Origin: Clostridium sp. AWRP
GTDB lineage: Bacteria > Bacillota > Clostridia > Clostridiales > Clostridiaceae
Direction: 5' to 3'
Assembly (NCBI RefSeq): GCF_004006395.2
Contig: NZ_CP029758.2
Coordinates: 992,001 to 1,056,000, forward strand
Length of the DNA stretch: 64,000 nucleotides
Shown here: positions 42,268 to 49,925 of the stretch, one piece after another
Layout of the letters: every line of letters starts with the position of its first letter
Numbering within the stretch: position 1 is the first letter of the stretch
Program-made: the position numbers and the translations under genes
Notes under the pieces: model-generated
What the model was told of the DNA's origin: nothing
What the model saw: only the letters and a program-made list of their open reading frames with translations
Database searches by the model: none

Positions 42268-43745
42268 GAGAGTGTTAGATTTTTTCTGTAAATTAGCTTT
42301 CTATGATATTTTAGAAAGACAGCTATGTAAAAAATTATTTCTGTCTTAATTTCAAATATATAATTTAAAAATGAGTATGTCAATAACGCCTAAGAAAAAA
42401 GGCGTTATTTTCATAAAAATTTTATTCGGGAAGTCTGCCATCATACATTATGGATAGTTCACCATAAACCTTACCCCAGTTTCTGAGGACTGACGTCCAT
42501 TTCTTAGTTGCCTCAAATGTTGCAAGATAAAGTGCCTTTAGAAGTGCAGTATCACTTGGAAATACGCTTCTTTGACTGTTTAATCTGCGGTATGTGCTAT
42601 TAAGGCTTTCTATGGCATTCGTTGTATATATTACTTTTCTGACTTCTGGTGAAAATTTGAATATAGGGGTTATAGCATCCCAATTTTTCAACCAGCTTCG
42701 CATAGATCCTGGATATTTATCATTCCACTTCTTAGTTACAATTTCCAGATTTTTATGAGCAGTTTCCTCAGATGGAGCCTGATATATACTCTTAAGATCC
42801 TTTGCAAAATCTTTCTTGTGTTTATAAGATACATATTTAAGTGTATTTCTTGTCTGATGTACGATGCATCTTTGGTACTCTGTGTCCGGAAAGGACGCAT
42901 TTATAGATTCTTTTATGCCAGAAAGACCATCTGCACAAAGTATAAGAATATCTTTAACTCCTCTGTTCTTAAGCTCATTTAGAACACCAAGCCAGTATTT
43001 GCTGCTCTCGTTCTCACCTATATTTATGGAAAGCACATCTTTTATTCCGGCATCATTTATTCCCATGATTATATAGGCAGCAAGTTTTTTTACTATACCA
43101 TTATCTCTAACAGAAAAATGTACTGCATCTATGAAAACAATTGGATAAACTGTAGACAATGGACGCTGCTGCCACTGTTCAATCTCTGGTAATATGCGGT
43201 CTGTTATGTTAGATATCATACTTTCACTTGCTTCAAAACCATATATGTCTTCAATAATTTCAGATATTTGTCTTGTAGTCATACCTTTTGCATACATCGA
43301 TATTATTTTGTCTTCTATGCTTGATATGTCCTTCTGGCGCTTTGCTACAGCCTGCGGCTGAAATGTACTGTTCCTATCTTGAGGTACATCAATCTCTACT
43401 TCACCATATTTACTTCGTACTTTCTTGCTTTTCTTACCATTCCTGTAGTTAGCTTCATCTGAGCGTCCATACTTTTCATAGCCAAGATGGTTGTCCATCT
43501 CACCTTCCAGCATCTCCTGAAGAGTTCCTCCCAGTAGATCTTTCAGTGCATCTTGAATGTCCTCTGCAGATTTGATATCATACTCACTTATAAGAGAAGT
43601 TATAATATTTCTCTTACCATCTGTCATTGGTTTTACCTTATAAACATCTTTTTTCCTTGCCATAAAAAAAGCCTCCTATAATTTTTATTTTATCATAGAA
43701 AGCTTTATGTTTTTATTTGATTTACAGACTTTTTATCACAGGCTC
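42268..43745 (-). mobile_element. IS256-type (Mutator family) insertion sequence, 1478 bp, complete
   Basis: The 8-bp target duplication CACAATGC flanks it at 42260-42267 and 43746-43753. The ends are imperfect inverted repeats: GAG..TGT.A.A......TCTGTAAA on both sides (16 of 25 identical), with a further inner inverted pair AGCTTTCTATGATA (14 bp). The interior has the transposase gene on the minus strand, and a plus-strand terminator AATAACGCC/GGCGTTATT (42382-42409) near the left end that can shield it from outside transcription. Confidence 0.93.
42422..43663 (-). CDS. IS256 family (Mutator-like) transposase
   Basis: This DDE transposase cuts and inserts the surrounding element. The 413 residues are full length for the family. 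The catalytic region includes YPIVFIDAVHFSVRDNG (first D), ILILCADGLSGIKESINASF (second D), QRCIVHQTRNTLKYV and VIYTTNAIESLNSTYRRL (last E). The N-terminus has the usual GGTLQEMLEGEMDNHLGYEK. AGGAGGC lies just before the ATG on the minus strand. The frame is intact and the element has clean ends, so it may still be active. Confidence 0.95.
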   Translation of the reverse strand: MARKKDVYKVKPMTDGKRNIITSLISEYDIKSAEDIQDALKDLLGGTLQEMLEGEMDNHLGYEKYGRSDEANYRNGKKSKKVRSKYGEVEIDVPQDRNSTFQPQAVAKRQKDISSIEDKIISMYAKGMTTRQISEIIEDIYGFEASESMISNITDRILPEIEQWQQRPLSTVYPIVFIDAVHFSVRDNGIVKKLAAYIIMGINDAGIKDVLSINIGENESSKYWLGVLNELKNRGVKDILILCADGLSGIKESINASFPDTEYQRCIVHQTRNTLKYVSYKHKKDFAKDLKSIYQAPSEETAHKNLEIVTKKWNDKYPGSMRSWLKNWDAITPIFKFSPEVRKVIYTTNAIESLNSTYRRLNSQRSVFPSDTALLKALYLATFEATKKWTSVLRNWGKVYGELSIMYDGRLPE

Positions 43746-43910
43746 CACAATGCACAATTTCGGTAGATTTTTCTCCGCTGTGCTGCGAAAAATTTTAAAT
43801 TTAAAGCTTATTGAAGCTCTGCTTCAATGGCGCTATATTTTAGATTTTCTGAAGTTTTAACGGAAGAAAATCATCCTTAATTGTGAACTGTGCATCGTGC
43901 ATTGTGAATT
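43746..43910. repeat. Right part of the palindromic repeat split by the IS element
   Basis: It begins with the second CACAATGC and then matches 22439-22595: TCCGCTGTGCTGCGAAAAAT, AAGCTTATTGAAGCTCTGCT, and the right arm TTAATTGTGAACTGTGCATC. Few differences separate the two copies. Confidence 0.9.
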
Positions 43911-43946
43911 AGTTGCTTCGCAATATTTTTAAACTGCGAAAGTTAG

Positions 43947-44690
43947 TTATACATAAGTACTTATCTTATCCTTCTTGGATTTTTTATGAGATTTTTTTGT
44001 AGAAGAAGTATCTTTATTATCATCAACTATCATATTATCTGTTTTACTTTTTTTGGAAGACTGTTTTCCTTGGGTTCCTATATTTTTCTTTGCAGCATTC
44101 TTGACTTCTTTTGTTTTAGATGAAATCTGTTCATCTATCCTTCCTATATTTGAGGATAATTTATCCATTTGGGCCATCTGAGAATTAGAATAGGTTCCCT
44201 TTATTGGATCAGGTTCACTTAGGATAACATTCATTTGTCTTTTCATACCAGCTTTAATAGTATACATTTTAGATAATTTAGAGACATTTGAAGCAATTTT
44301 TATTAAATTGTTTAATTGTATTGATTTCTGTGCGTTCTCATCATATGTTATTTTTTCAGTAGAATTTTCTTTCTTTTTTTGTTTCTCTTCATTTTCTTTT
44401 TTATGAGTTATTTGTTCTGATTTGATTTCAGCAATTTTTGAATCTATTTGCTCAATTTGTTTGTTTAAATCTTTAATATTGGATTGCTTGCTTTTTTCAT
44501 CCATACTGCTATCTTTAATTCCCTGGATTTGATCTTGAATTGATTCTTTTTCTTTTTCCAAAGCTTGAATTACATTATTATTAGATTTAATATTACTTAT
44601 TGAATTTTTTTTGTTTTTTTTGTCTAGTTTATTATCATGAGATAAACTATTTATATTTATAGTTTTTGATTGAATTGAGTTTATAGTCAT
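43947..44690 (-). CDS. FlxA-like protein 1
   Basis: The 247-residue cytoplasmic-looking protein carries the FlxA-like coiled coil (VIQALEKEKESIQDQIQGIK, then IKDLNKQIEQIDSKIAEIKS) at about 40-95, a Lys/Glu stretch, and a Lys/Ser-rich C-terminus. FlxA of E. coli is a flagellar-regulon protein of unknown role. A sigma-28-like promoter lies upstream on the minus strand (44765-44740), back to back with one for the flagellin-like gene at 44897. A paralogue is at 52208. Both begin with M-x-I-N-x-I/S-S-type N-termini, which hints at a shared recognition signal. Confidence 0.7.
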   Translation of the reverse strand: MTINSIQSKTININSLSHDNKLDKKNKKNSISNIKSNNNVIQALEKEKESIQDQIQGIKDSSMDEKSKQSNIKDLNKQIEQIDSKIAEIKSEQITHKKENEEKQKKKENSTEKITYDENAQKSIQLNNLIKIASNVSKLSKMYTIKAGMKRQMNVILSEPDPIKGTYSNSQMAQMDKLSSNIGRIDEQISSKTKEVKNAAKKNIGTQGKQSSKKSKTDNMIVDDNKDTSSTKKSHKKSKKDKISTYV

Positions 44691-44739
44691 GTAATCATCT
44701 CCAAAACAGGTTTTATATAAATAGACTTTTCCAAAACAT

Positions 44740-44765
44740 TTATCGTTACAAATATGGAAAACTTA
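44740..44765 (-). promoter_or_regulatory. Sigma-28 type promoter candidate for FlxA-like protein 1
   Basis: On the minus strand TAAG is followed, 16 nt later, by CGATAA. It lies ~50 nt before the ATG of the FlxA-like gene. Confidence 0.5.
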
Positions 44766-44788
44766 ACTATTTATTATTTACTTTGGTA

Positions 44789-44813
44789 TAAAGATTTTGA
44801 TTTATCTACGATA
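44789..44813 (+). promoter_or_regulatory. Sigma-28 type promoter candidate for the flagellin-like gene
   Basis: TAAA is followed, 16 nt later, by CGATAA (44809-44814 region). It is divergent from the promoter at 44740-44765 and ~85 nt before the ATG at 44897. Confidence 0.5.
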
Positions 44814-44896
44814 ACATAAATAGTTAATGAAAGAGAAACGAAGTATTTAACTATCCGTTGTTAATTCTCAACTTTTAAGTAGAAAGGCGTGTAATT

Positions 44897-45721
44897 ATGA
44901 ATATTTCAAAAATTAAATTTAAAAGTAGTTTTTTAAGTATGTACAATAATCAAAATAAGAAATTATCAAATGCAGTAAAAACAAGGCTAGATTCTCAAAA
45001 ATCAATGGCTGATACTTTAGAAGTAAATGAATTAAAAGTTGAACTAAGTAAAGCACAAACTTCAGAGAAACATATACAAGAAGGGGTTTCTTACCTTCAA
45101 GAGGAAAATAAAGCTGTAAATTCATTAAAAGATATGTCCCAGAAATTGAAACAAATATCTTCTGAATATAATAGTGGTAAGTTGACAGATGAAGATAGGA
45201 AGGCTGCAGAAAAACAGGCCAATGAAATAATAAGTTATATGAATAGTGTAGTAAACTCTACTTTTGGAGATAATACTTTTAGAGAGAATCAGATTAATGT
45301 AGAAACTAATCATGGATCTGATATTATTATAGATTTAAAACCTTTTGATATAAGTATAGATTCTGATGCGGATAAAGACAATAAAAAAAATGGTGATGGA
45401 AAATTTCATATTGAAGGGAAACTAGGTATAAGAGATATATTGAAAGATACCAATAGAATAGAGAATAATTTGATAAAACCTTTGGATAAATATTCTGGTA
45501 ATATAAAAAGTCAAATAGGAGGGCTTGTAGATGATGCTATGTATCAGAATATGGTAGTAGATATGACAGTTAAAGACTTATGTCAATTAAAAGCTATGGA
45601 TAAGTATACTGCACGTATTGCATTATATAATTCCAAAGCGATTTTAGAAAACGCGGCTAATGCACTGGACTGTCAATCATCTAGGTTACAAAATAGTACT
45701 GTTTCACAACTTCTAAGTTAA
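44897..45721 (+). CDS. Highly divergent flagellin-like protein
   Basis: The 274-residue protein shows the helical plan of flagellin ends without the usual signature words. At about 50-125, SEKHIQEGVSYLQEENKAVN, then DMSQKLKQISSEYNSGKLTD and DRKAAEKQANEIISYMNSVV, line up with the flagellin D1 helices (the QDGIS..Q..EGAL...LQRM..LA..A.NGT..DR pattern). The last 35 residues (LYNSKAILENAANALDCQSS, ending SQLLS) resemble the D0 C-terminus. It has one cysteine. AGAAAGGCG precedes the ATG. A sigma-28-like promoter precedes it. It may be a minor filament, junction or secreted non-filament protein. Confidence 0.6.
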   Translation: MNISKIKFKSSFLSMYNNQNKKLSNAVKTRLDSQKSMADTLEVNELKVELSKAQTSEKHIQEGVSYLQEENKAVNSLKDMSQKLKQISSEYNSGKLTDEDRKAAEKQANEIISYMNSVVNSTFGDNTFRENQINVETNHGSDIIIDLKPFDISIDSDADKDNKKNGDGKFHIEGKLGIRDILKDTNRIENNLIKPLDKYSGNIKSQIGGLVDDAMYQNMVVDMTVKDLCQLKAMDKYTARIALYNSKAILENAANALDCQSSRLQNSTVSQLLS

Positions 45722-45824
45722 TTTTATTAAAAAGGAGTTTATGATGCTAACCATATAAAAGAGGATATTAAATGCTTTTATAGAATAAATTAATAAATAA
45801 TATGAAGTAATCAGTTCACAACTA

Positions 45825-45858
45825 GAATTATTAATTCTTAACTCTTAATTATTAATTA
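45825..45858. repeat. Half copy of the AT-type palindromic repeat
   Basis: ATTATTAATTCTTAACTCTT and AATTATTAATTA are one arm only; no partner arm or core is seen in this gap. It lies 28 nt before the epimerase gene. Confidence 0.55.
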
Positions 45859-45885
45859 TTTTTATATGCGGAAAAGAGGTAGAAT

Positions 45886-46896
45886 ATGATGAACATATTA
45901 GTTACAGGAGGAGCTGGCTTTATTGGACACTGGATAGTAAAAAAACTGCTGGAAGATGGTCATAGAGTTACAGCCTTTGATAATTTATCTAATGGAAGAA
46001 TTGAGAATATACAGGAATTTAAAAATAATTCTAATTTCAAGTTTATAGGTGGAGACGTAAGAGATGAAAATAAGTTAGATGAAATATTTAAAGAAAAGTT
46101 TGATATAGTATATCATTTGGCGGCATCTATAAATGTTCAAGACAGCATTGAGGATCCAAGGACTACTTTTTATAACGATGTAGTAGGTACTTTTAATATA
46201 CTTGAGAGAGCTAGAGTTCAAATGTTCGGCAGAAATGGAAAGATGGATGGAGACGGTTGGGTCCTTGATGCTAATGAAGATACTTATCCATGTAAAGTTG
46301 TGTTTACTAGTACGTGTATGCTTTATGATGTGTCAGGGCAGGAAGGAATAGATGAAAAGCATCCAGTAAAGCCTGTGTCACCTTATGGCGGAAGTAAAAT
46401 AGCAGCAGAAAATATGGTACTTTCCTATTACAATGCATATAAACTTCCAGCGGTAGTGGTAAGGCCTTTTAATACTTATGGGCCATTTCAGAAAACTGGA
46501 GGAGAAGGCGGCGTAGTTGCTGCATTTATAAACAATTCACTGCATAGTAGAAATATAAATATATATGGTTCAGGAGAGCAGACTAGAGATCTTCTATATG
46601 TCAAGGATTGTGCGAGATTTTTGGCAATGGCAGGGTATTGTGATAAAGTTAATGGGCAGATAGTTAATGTTGGTACTGGAAGAGATGTTACTATAAATGA
46701 ATTAGCCCAAATTATTACGAAAAACAGAGTTAAAGTAAGACATGTAAAACATATTTATCCTCAAAGTGAAATTATGAAATTAAAGTGTAATTATAAGAAG
46801 GCAAGAGACCTTATAAATTGGGAACCGGAATATACATTGGAGAAGGGAATTGAAGAAACTGAACGCTGGATAGAGGGAACTAAACTGCTAAAATAG
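45886..46896 (+). CDS. NAD-dependent nucleotide-sugar epimerase/dehydratase
   Basis: This extended short-chain dehydrogenase acts on a nucleotide sugar. The Rossmann start is ILVTGGAGFIGHWIVKKLLE, the GGDVRDENKLDEIF segment binds the cofactor, and the active site has the TSTCMLYD motif and the Y-x3-K of SPYGGSKIAAE. VVRPFNTYGPFQKTGGEGGV and RDLLYVKDCARFLA are also typical. The 336-residue length is normal. The product sugar cannot be told. Its place near flagellin-like genes and the glycosyltransferase suggests a role in flagellin glycan supply. AGAGG precedes two ATG codons, either of which could start it. Confidence 0.85.
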   Translation: MMNILVTGGAGFIGHWIVKKLLEDGHRVTAFDNLSNGRIENIQEFKNNSNFKFIGGDVRDENKLDEIFKEKFDIVYHLAASINVQDSIEDPRTTFYNDVVGTFNILERARVQMFGRNGKMDGDGWVLDANEDTYPCKVVFTSTCMLYDVSGQEGIDEKHPVKPVSPYGGSKIAAENMVLSYYNAYKLPAVVVRPFNTYGPFQKTGGEGGVVAAFINNSLHSRNINIYGSGEQTRDLLYVKDCARFLAMAGYCDKVNGQIVNVGTGRDVTINELAQIITKNRVKVRHVKHIYPQSEIMKLKCNYKKARDLINWEPEYTLEKGIEETERWIEGTKLLK

Positions 46897-46913
46897 TATC
46901 TTTTTAGAATATA

Positions 46914-46955
46914 AAGCATCAATAGCTGATATATAAGTTGTTGGTGCTTATTTTT
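46914..46955 (+). terminator. Dispersed terminator hairpin, copy 3
   Basis: AAGCATCAATAGCT pairs with AGTTGTTGGTGCTT around GATATATA, followed by ATTTTT. It ends the epimerase transcript. Related copies are at 36534 and 41111. Confidence 0.8.
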
Positions 46956-47013
46956 AGTTGAAAGATTTTTAAGTGCTTATTAGCAGGTGTAGGAAACTTC
47001 ATGTTAAAATGCA

Positions 47014-47098
47014 AAGATTATAAAGAAGAACAAATGTTTGCATAAAATTAATTTTTTATGACCATAATAAAAATACAGCTTTAATAATGGAAAAATAT
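47014..47098 (+). promoter_or_regulatory. AAA-gene leader repeat with LexA-like box
   Basis: GAACAAATGTTT (47028-47039) fits the Gram-positive SOS box. The following TAAAATTAATTTTTTATGAC and CATAATAAAAATA are shared with 36670-36708 and, less exactly, with 39846-39884. It lies ~145 nt before the AAA-ATPase start. Confidence 0.55.
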
Positions 47099-47181
47099 GA
47101 TTGTTATAGATTATAATAAAATAGAAGATGAAGAAATTTTGTGGATATATATACTATCTATAAAAAGGTGGTTTTAAAATT

Positions 47182-48829
47182 ATGAAAAAGAGATTTAATG
47201 TAACGGGAACCTGCATACCAGAGAAACATTATATGGTAAACATTTCTGATAAAATAAAAATAATAATGAATTTTATAGAAGATGAAGAATATTTTGTAAT
47301 AAATAGACCAAGGCAGTATGGAAAGACTACAACTTTGTATATGCTTAATAAAAAGCTTAAAAAAGATGAAGATTATTTACCTATAAAAATAAGTTTTGAA
47401 GGAATTGATTCAGAAACATATAATGAAATGAAAAGTTTTTTAAAAAGTGTAATGCTACGAATAGCAAATTATTTTAGGTTTAGTAGAAATAAAAATATGG
47501 TGGAGTTTATTAAAAAATATAATAGTAACATAAACACGATGGATGAATTCAGTAAGTTTATAACGGATTTAGTTGAATATGCTAATAAAAAAGTGGTTTT
47601 TATTATAGATGAAGTGGATAAAAGTAGTAACAATCAATTGTTTTTAGATTTTTTAGGAATGCTTAGAGACAAGTATCTACTTAGAAATGAAGGAATGGAT
47701 ATTACTTTTCACAGCGTGATACTTGCCGGAGTGCATGACGTCAAGAGTTTAAAGATTAAAATAAGACCTGATGAAGAACATAAATACAACAGTCCCTGGA
47801 ATATTGCATCGGATTTTGATTTGGATATGAGCTTTTCAAAAGAAGAAATAGGAACAATGCTTGATGACTATATTAAAGATAAAGGTGTAGAACTTGATAA
47901 AGAGTATTTTTCGGAAAGGCTTCATTTTTATACTTCAGGATATCCTTTCCTTGTAAGTAAACTATGTAAGATAATAGATGAGAAAATAATGTCGGAAAGT
48001 GAGCTTGAGTGGAAAAAAGAATATATGGATATGGCTGTAAAGAGACTCTTAAATGATGATAATACGAATTTTCAGAGCTTGATTAAAAATATTGAAAATA
48101 ACAAGGAATTATATGATTTTGTAAGGAAAATAGTTTTAGATGGAGAATATATAACATATGTAAAAAGTGATGAAATAGTAAATTTAGGTACATTATATGG
48201 TATTTTAAAAGAAGATGATGGAAACTGTAAGGTAAATAATAAAATTTATGAGCAGTTGATATATAATCATATGATGATGAAGGTAATAAGAAATAAAGAA
48301 TATGCTGAAATATCTAAATATAATTATAAGTCGAATTTTATAAGTGAGGATGGAAATCTTGATGCAAAAAAGGTACTTATAAAATTTCAGGAGTTTATGA
48401 AACACGAGTATTCAGAGAAAAGAGAAGCTTTCTTGGAGGCAGATGGTAGGCTTCTGTTTTTAGCTTTTATAAGTCCAATAATAAATGGAACAGGATTTGC
48501 TTTTAAAGAAGTGCAGGGCGGAGAGGAAAAGCAGAGAGCCCAACATCTATGATTTGGTGCGAATCGCTTTCACAGAGTGCAAGCGTTTTGATATAGTTAT
48601 AACCTATAATAAGAAGATGTATATAGTGGAGCTCAAAGTATGGTATGGTGAGGAGTACCACGAAAAAGGACTTGTCCAACTCGGAGAATACCTGGAGCAG
48701 TACAGCCTAGATACAGGATACCTTCTAATATTTGATTTTAGAAAACTCAAGGCTGAAGTGGAAAAAGTAAATGAAACTAGTATTGAGATAGACAGCAGAA
48801 AAAAGAATATATTTGAAGTTTATTGTTAA
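47182..48829 (+). pseudogene. AAA-ATPase-like / PD-(D/E)XK nuclease-like gene broken by a 52-nt insertion
   Basis: The protein has an N-terminal ATPase (Walker A NRPRQYGKTT with K48; Walker B VVFIIDEVD at about 138-146), a helical middle and a C-terminal nuclease-like domain. The first frame ends at 48552 after FAFKEVQGGEEK plus foreign residues. The nuclease part continues in another frame (RFDIVITYNKKMYIVELKVW, LLIFDFRKLK) to 48829. If 52 nt at about 48532-48583 are removed, GGEEK joins RFDIVITYNK in one frame. Family members are multi-copy in clostridia and have no agreed function; conflict and defence roles have been proposed. The ATPase half might still be made. AAAAAGGTGG precedes the ATG. 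Confidence 0.8.
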
Positions 48830-48957
48830 ATATTATGTATATGCTAATTTGCAGAGATGAATTGGATTAAGTAGTTTGAAAGTTGTTATTTTGATAATAT
48901 AGATAATATTATTGCAAAATTCAAATAGATAATAGATTTAAGTGAGGTGTGAGTCAA

Positions 48958-49365
48958 TTGAATATAGATAAAGATAAAGTAAATAAAATAATTCAATTTC
49001 TTACTGAAAATATAAAACCATATTTAATATATTTATTTGGTTCAAGTGTAAATGGAATTTTTAGAGAAGATAGTGACATTGATATTGCTTTTATTAGTGA
49101 TATTAATACTACAGACTATGAAATATTTATGTTAGCACAAAAGCTTGCAAATATATTAAAAAGGGATGTTGATTTAATTAACTTAAAAAAAGCATCTACT
49201 GTATTTAGAATTCAGGTAATAGCTAAAGGAGAAAATATATATTGCATTGATAATAAAAGAAGGGCTTATTTTGAAATGTACTCTTTTAAGGATTATGCTG
49301 TATTAAATGAAGAAAGGGAAGTAATACTTAAAAGTATAAAGAAAAGAGGGCATATATATGAATGA
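48958..49365 (+). CDS. mntA: MNT-domain antitoxin (MntA-like nucleotidyltransferase)
   Basis: In HEPN/MNT (type VII) pairs this minimal nucleotidyltransferase neutralises the HEPN RNase, in studied cases by adenylylating it. The signature LFGSSVNGIFREDSDIDIAF gives the GSx10DxD metal site, and RDVDLINLKKAS follows. I prefer TTG 48958 (135 aa), since GTGAGGTG lies just before it; an in-frame GTG is at 48949. The last 8 bases overlap the toxin gene. Confidence 0.88.
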   Translation: MNIDKDKVNKIIQFLTENIKPYLIYLFGSSVNGIFREDSDIDIAFISDINTTDYEIFMLAQKLANILKRDVDLINLKKASTVFRIQVIAKGENIYCIDNKRRAYFEMYSFKDYAVLNEEREVILKSIKKRGHIYE

Positions 49366-49759
49366 TGTTATACTAAATAAAATATCTGTTATCGAAAGAT
49401 GTATAAAGAGGATAAATGAAGAATACAAAAATAATCCTGAAAACTTAAAGAATTATACTAAACAGGATTCTATAATTTTAAATATACAAAGAGCTTGTGA
49501 AGCATCCATAGATTTGGCTATGCATATTGTTTCGGAGAAAAAGCTTGGTATTCCGCAAAACAGTAGAGACGCATTCGAAGTATTATTTGAAAATAATATT
49601 ATAGATGAAAAACTTATGAATAATTTAAAATCCATGGTGGGTTTTAGAAATATAGCTGTTCATGATTATCAAACTGTAAATTTGGACATAGTTAAAGAAA
49701 TAATTGAAAAACATATATATGATCTGAAAAAGTTTTCAGAATATATGCTTATTTTGTAA
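49358..49759 (+). CDS. hepT: HEPN-domain toxin (HepT-like RNase)
   Basis: HepT-type proteins are RNases of the DUF86 family. The 133-residue helical protein has the catalytic Rx4H motif in GFRNIAVHDYQTVN and the family's IQRACEASIDLAMHIVSEKK helix. It overlaps mntA by 8 nt, so translation is coupled. A 51-bp hairpin starts right after its stop. Both genes look intact. Confidence 0.9.
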   Translation: MNDVILNKISVIERCIKRINEEYKNNPENLKNYTKQDSIILNIQRACEASIDLAMHIVSEKKLGIPQNSRDAFEVLFENNIIDEKLMNNLKSMVGFRNIAVHDYQTVNLDIVKEIIEKHIYDLKKFSEYMLIL

Positions 49760-49810
49760 GGTGCCTGTCACCAAAATGGAACAAAAATGTCCCACTGTGG
49801 TGACAGGCAC
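49760..49810. repeat. 51-bp hairpin repeat, copy 1
   Basis: GGTGCCTGTCACC and GGTGACAGGCAC form the arms, with AAATGGAACAAAAATGTCCC in the centre. It abuts the hepT stop codon, so it may serve as its terminator. Confidence 0.9.
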
Positions 49811-49925
49811 TAAATGGCAAAAAAATCATATAGAATAAACTATTAACGTATGTTAATATAAATTTAATAAAATATTAATCGAAAATTGCAACATTTCGAA
49901 ACTTAGATATGAGGGAGGCGTTAAA

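Noticed and set aside
48485..48829. Programmed frameshift joining the two parts of the AAA gene
   Set aside because: No slippery heptamer or stimulatory structure is seen, and the junction carries 52 extra nt that are not a multiple of three.
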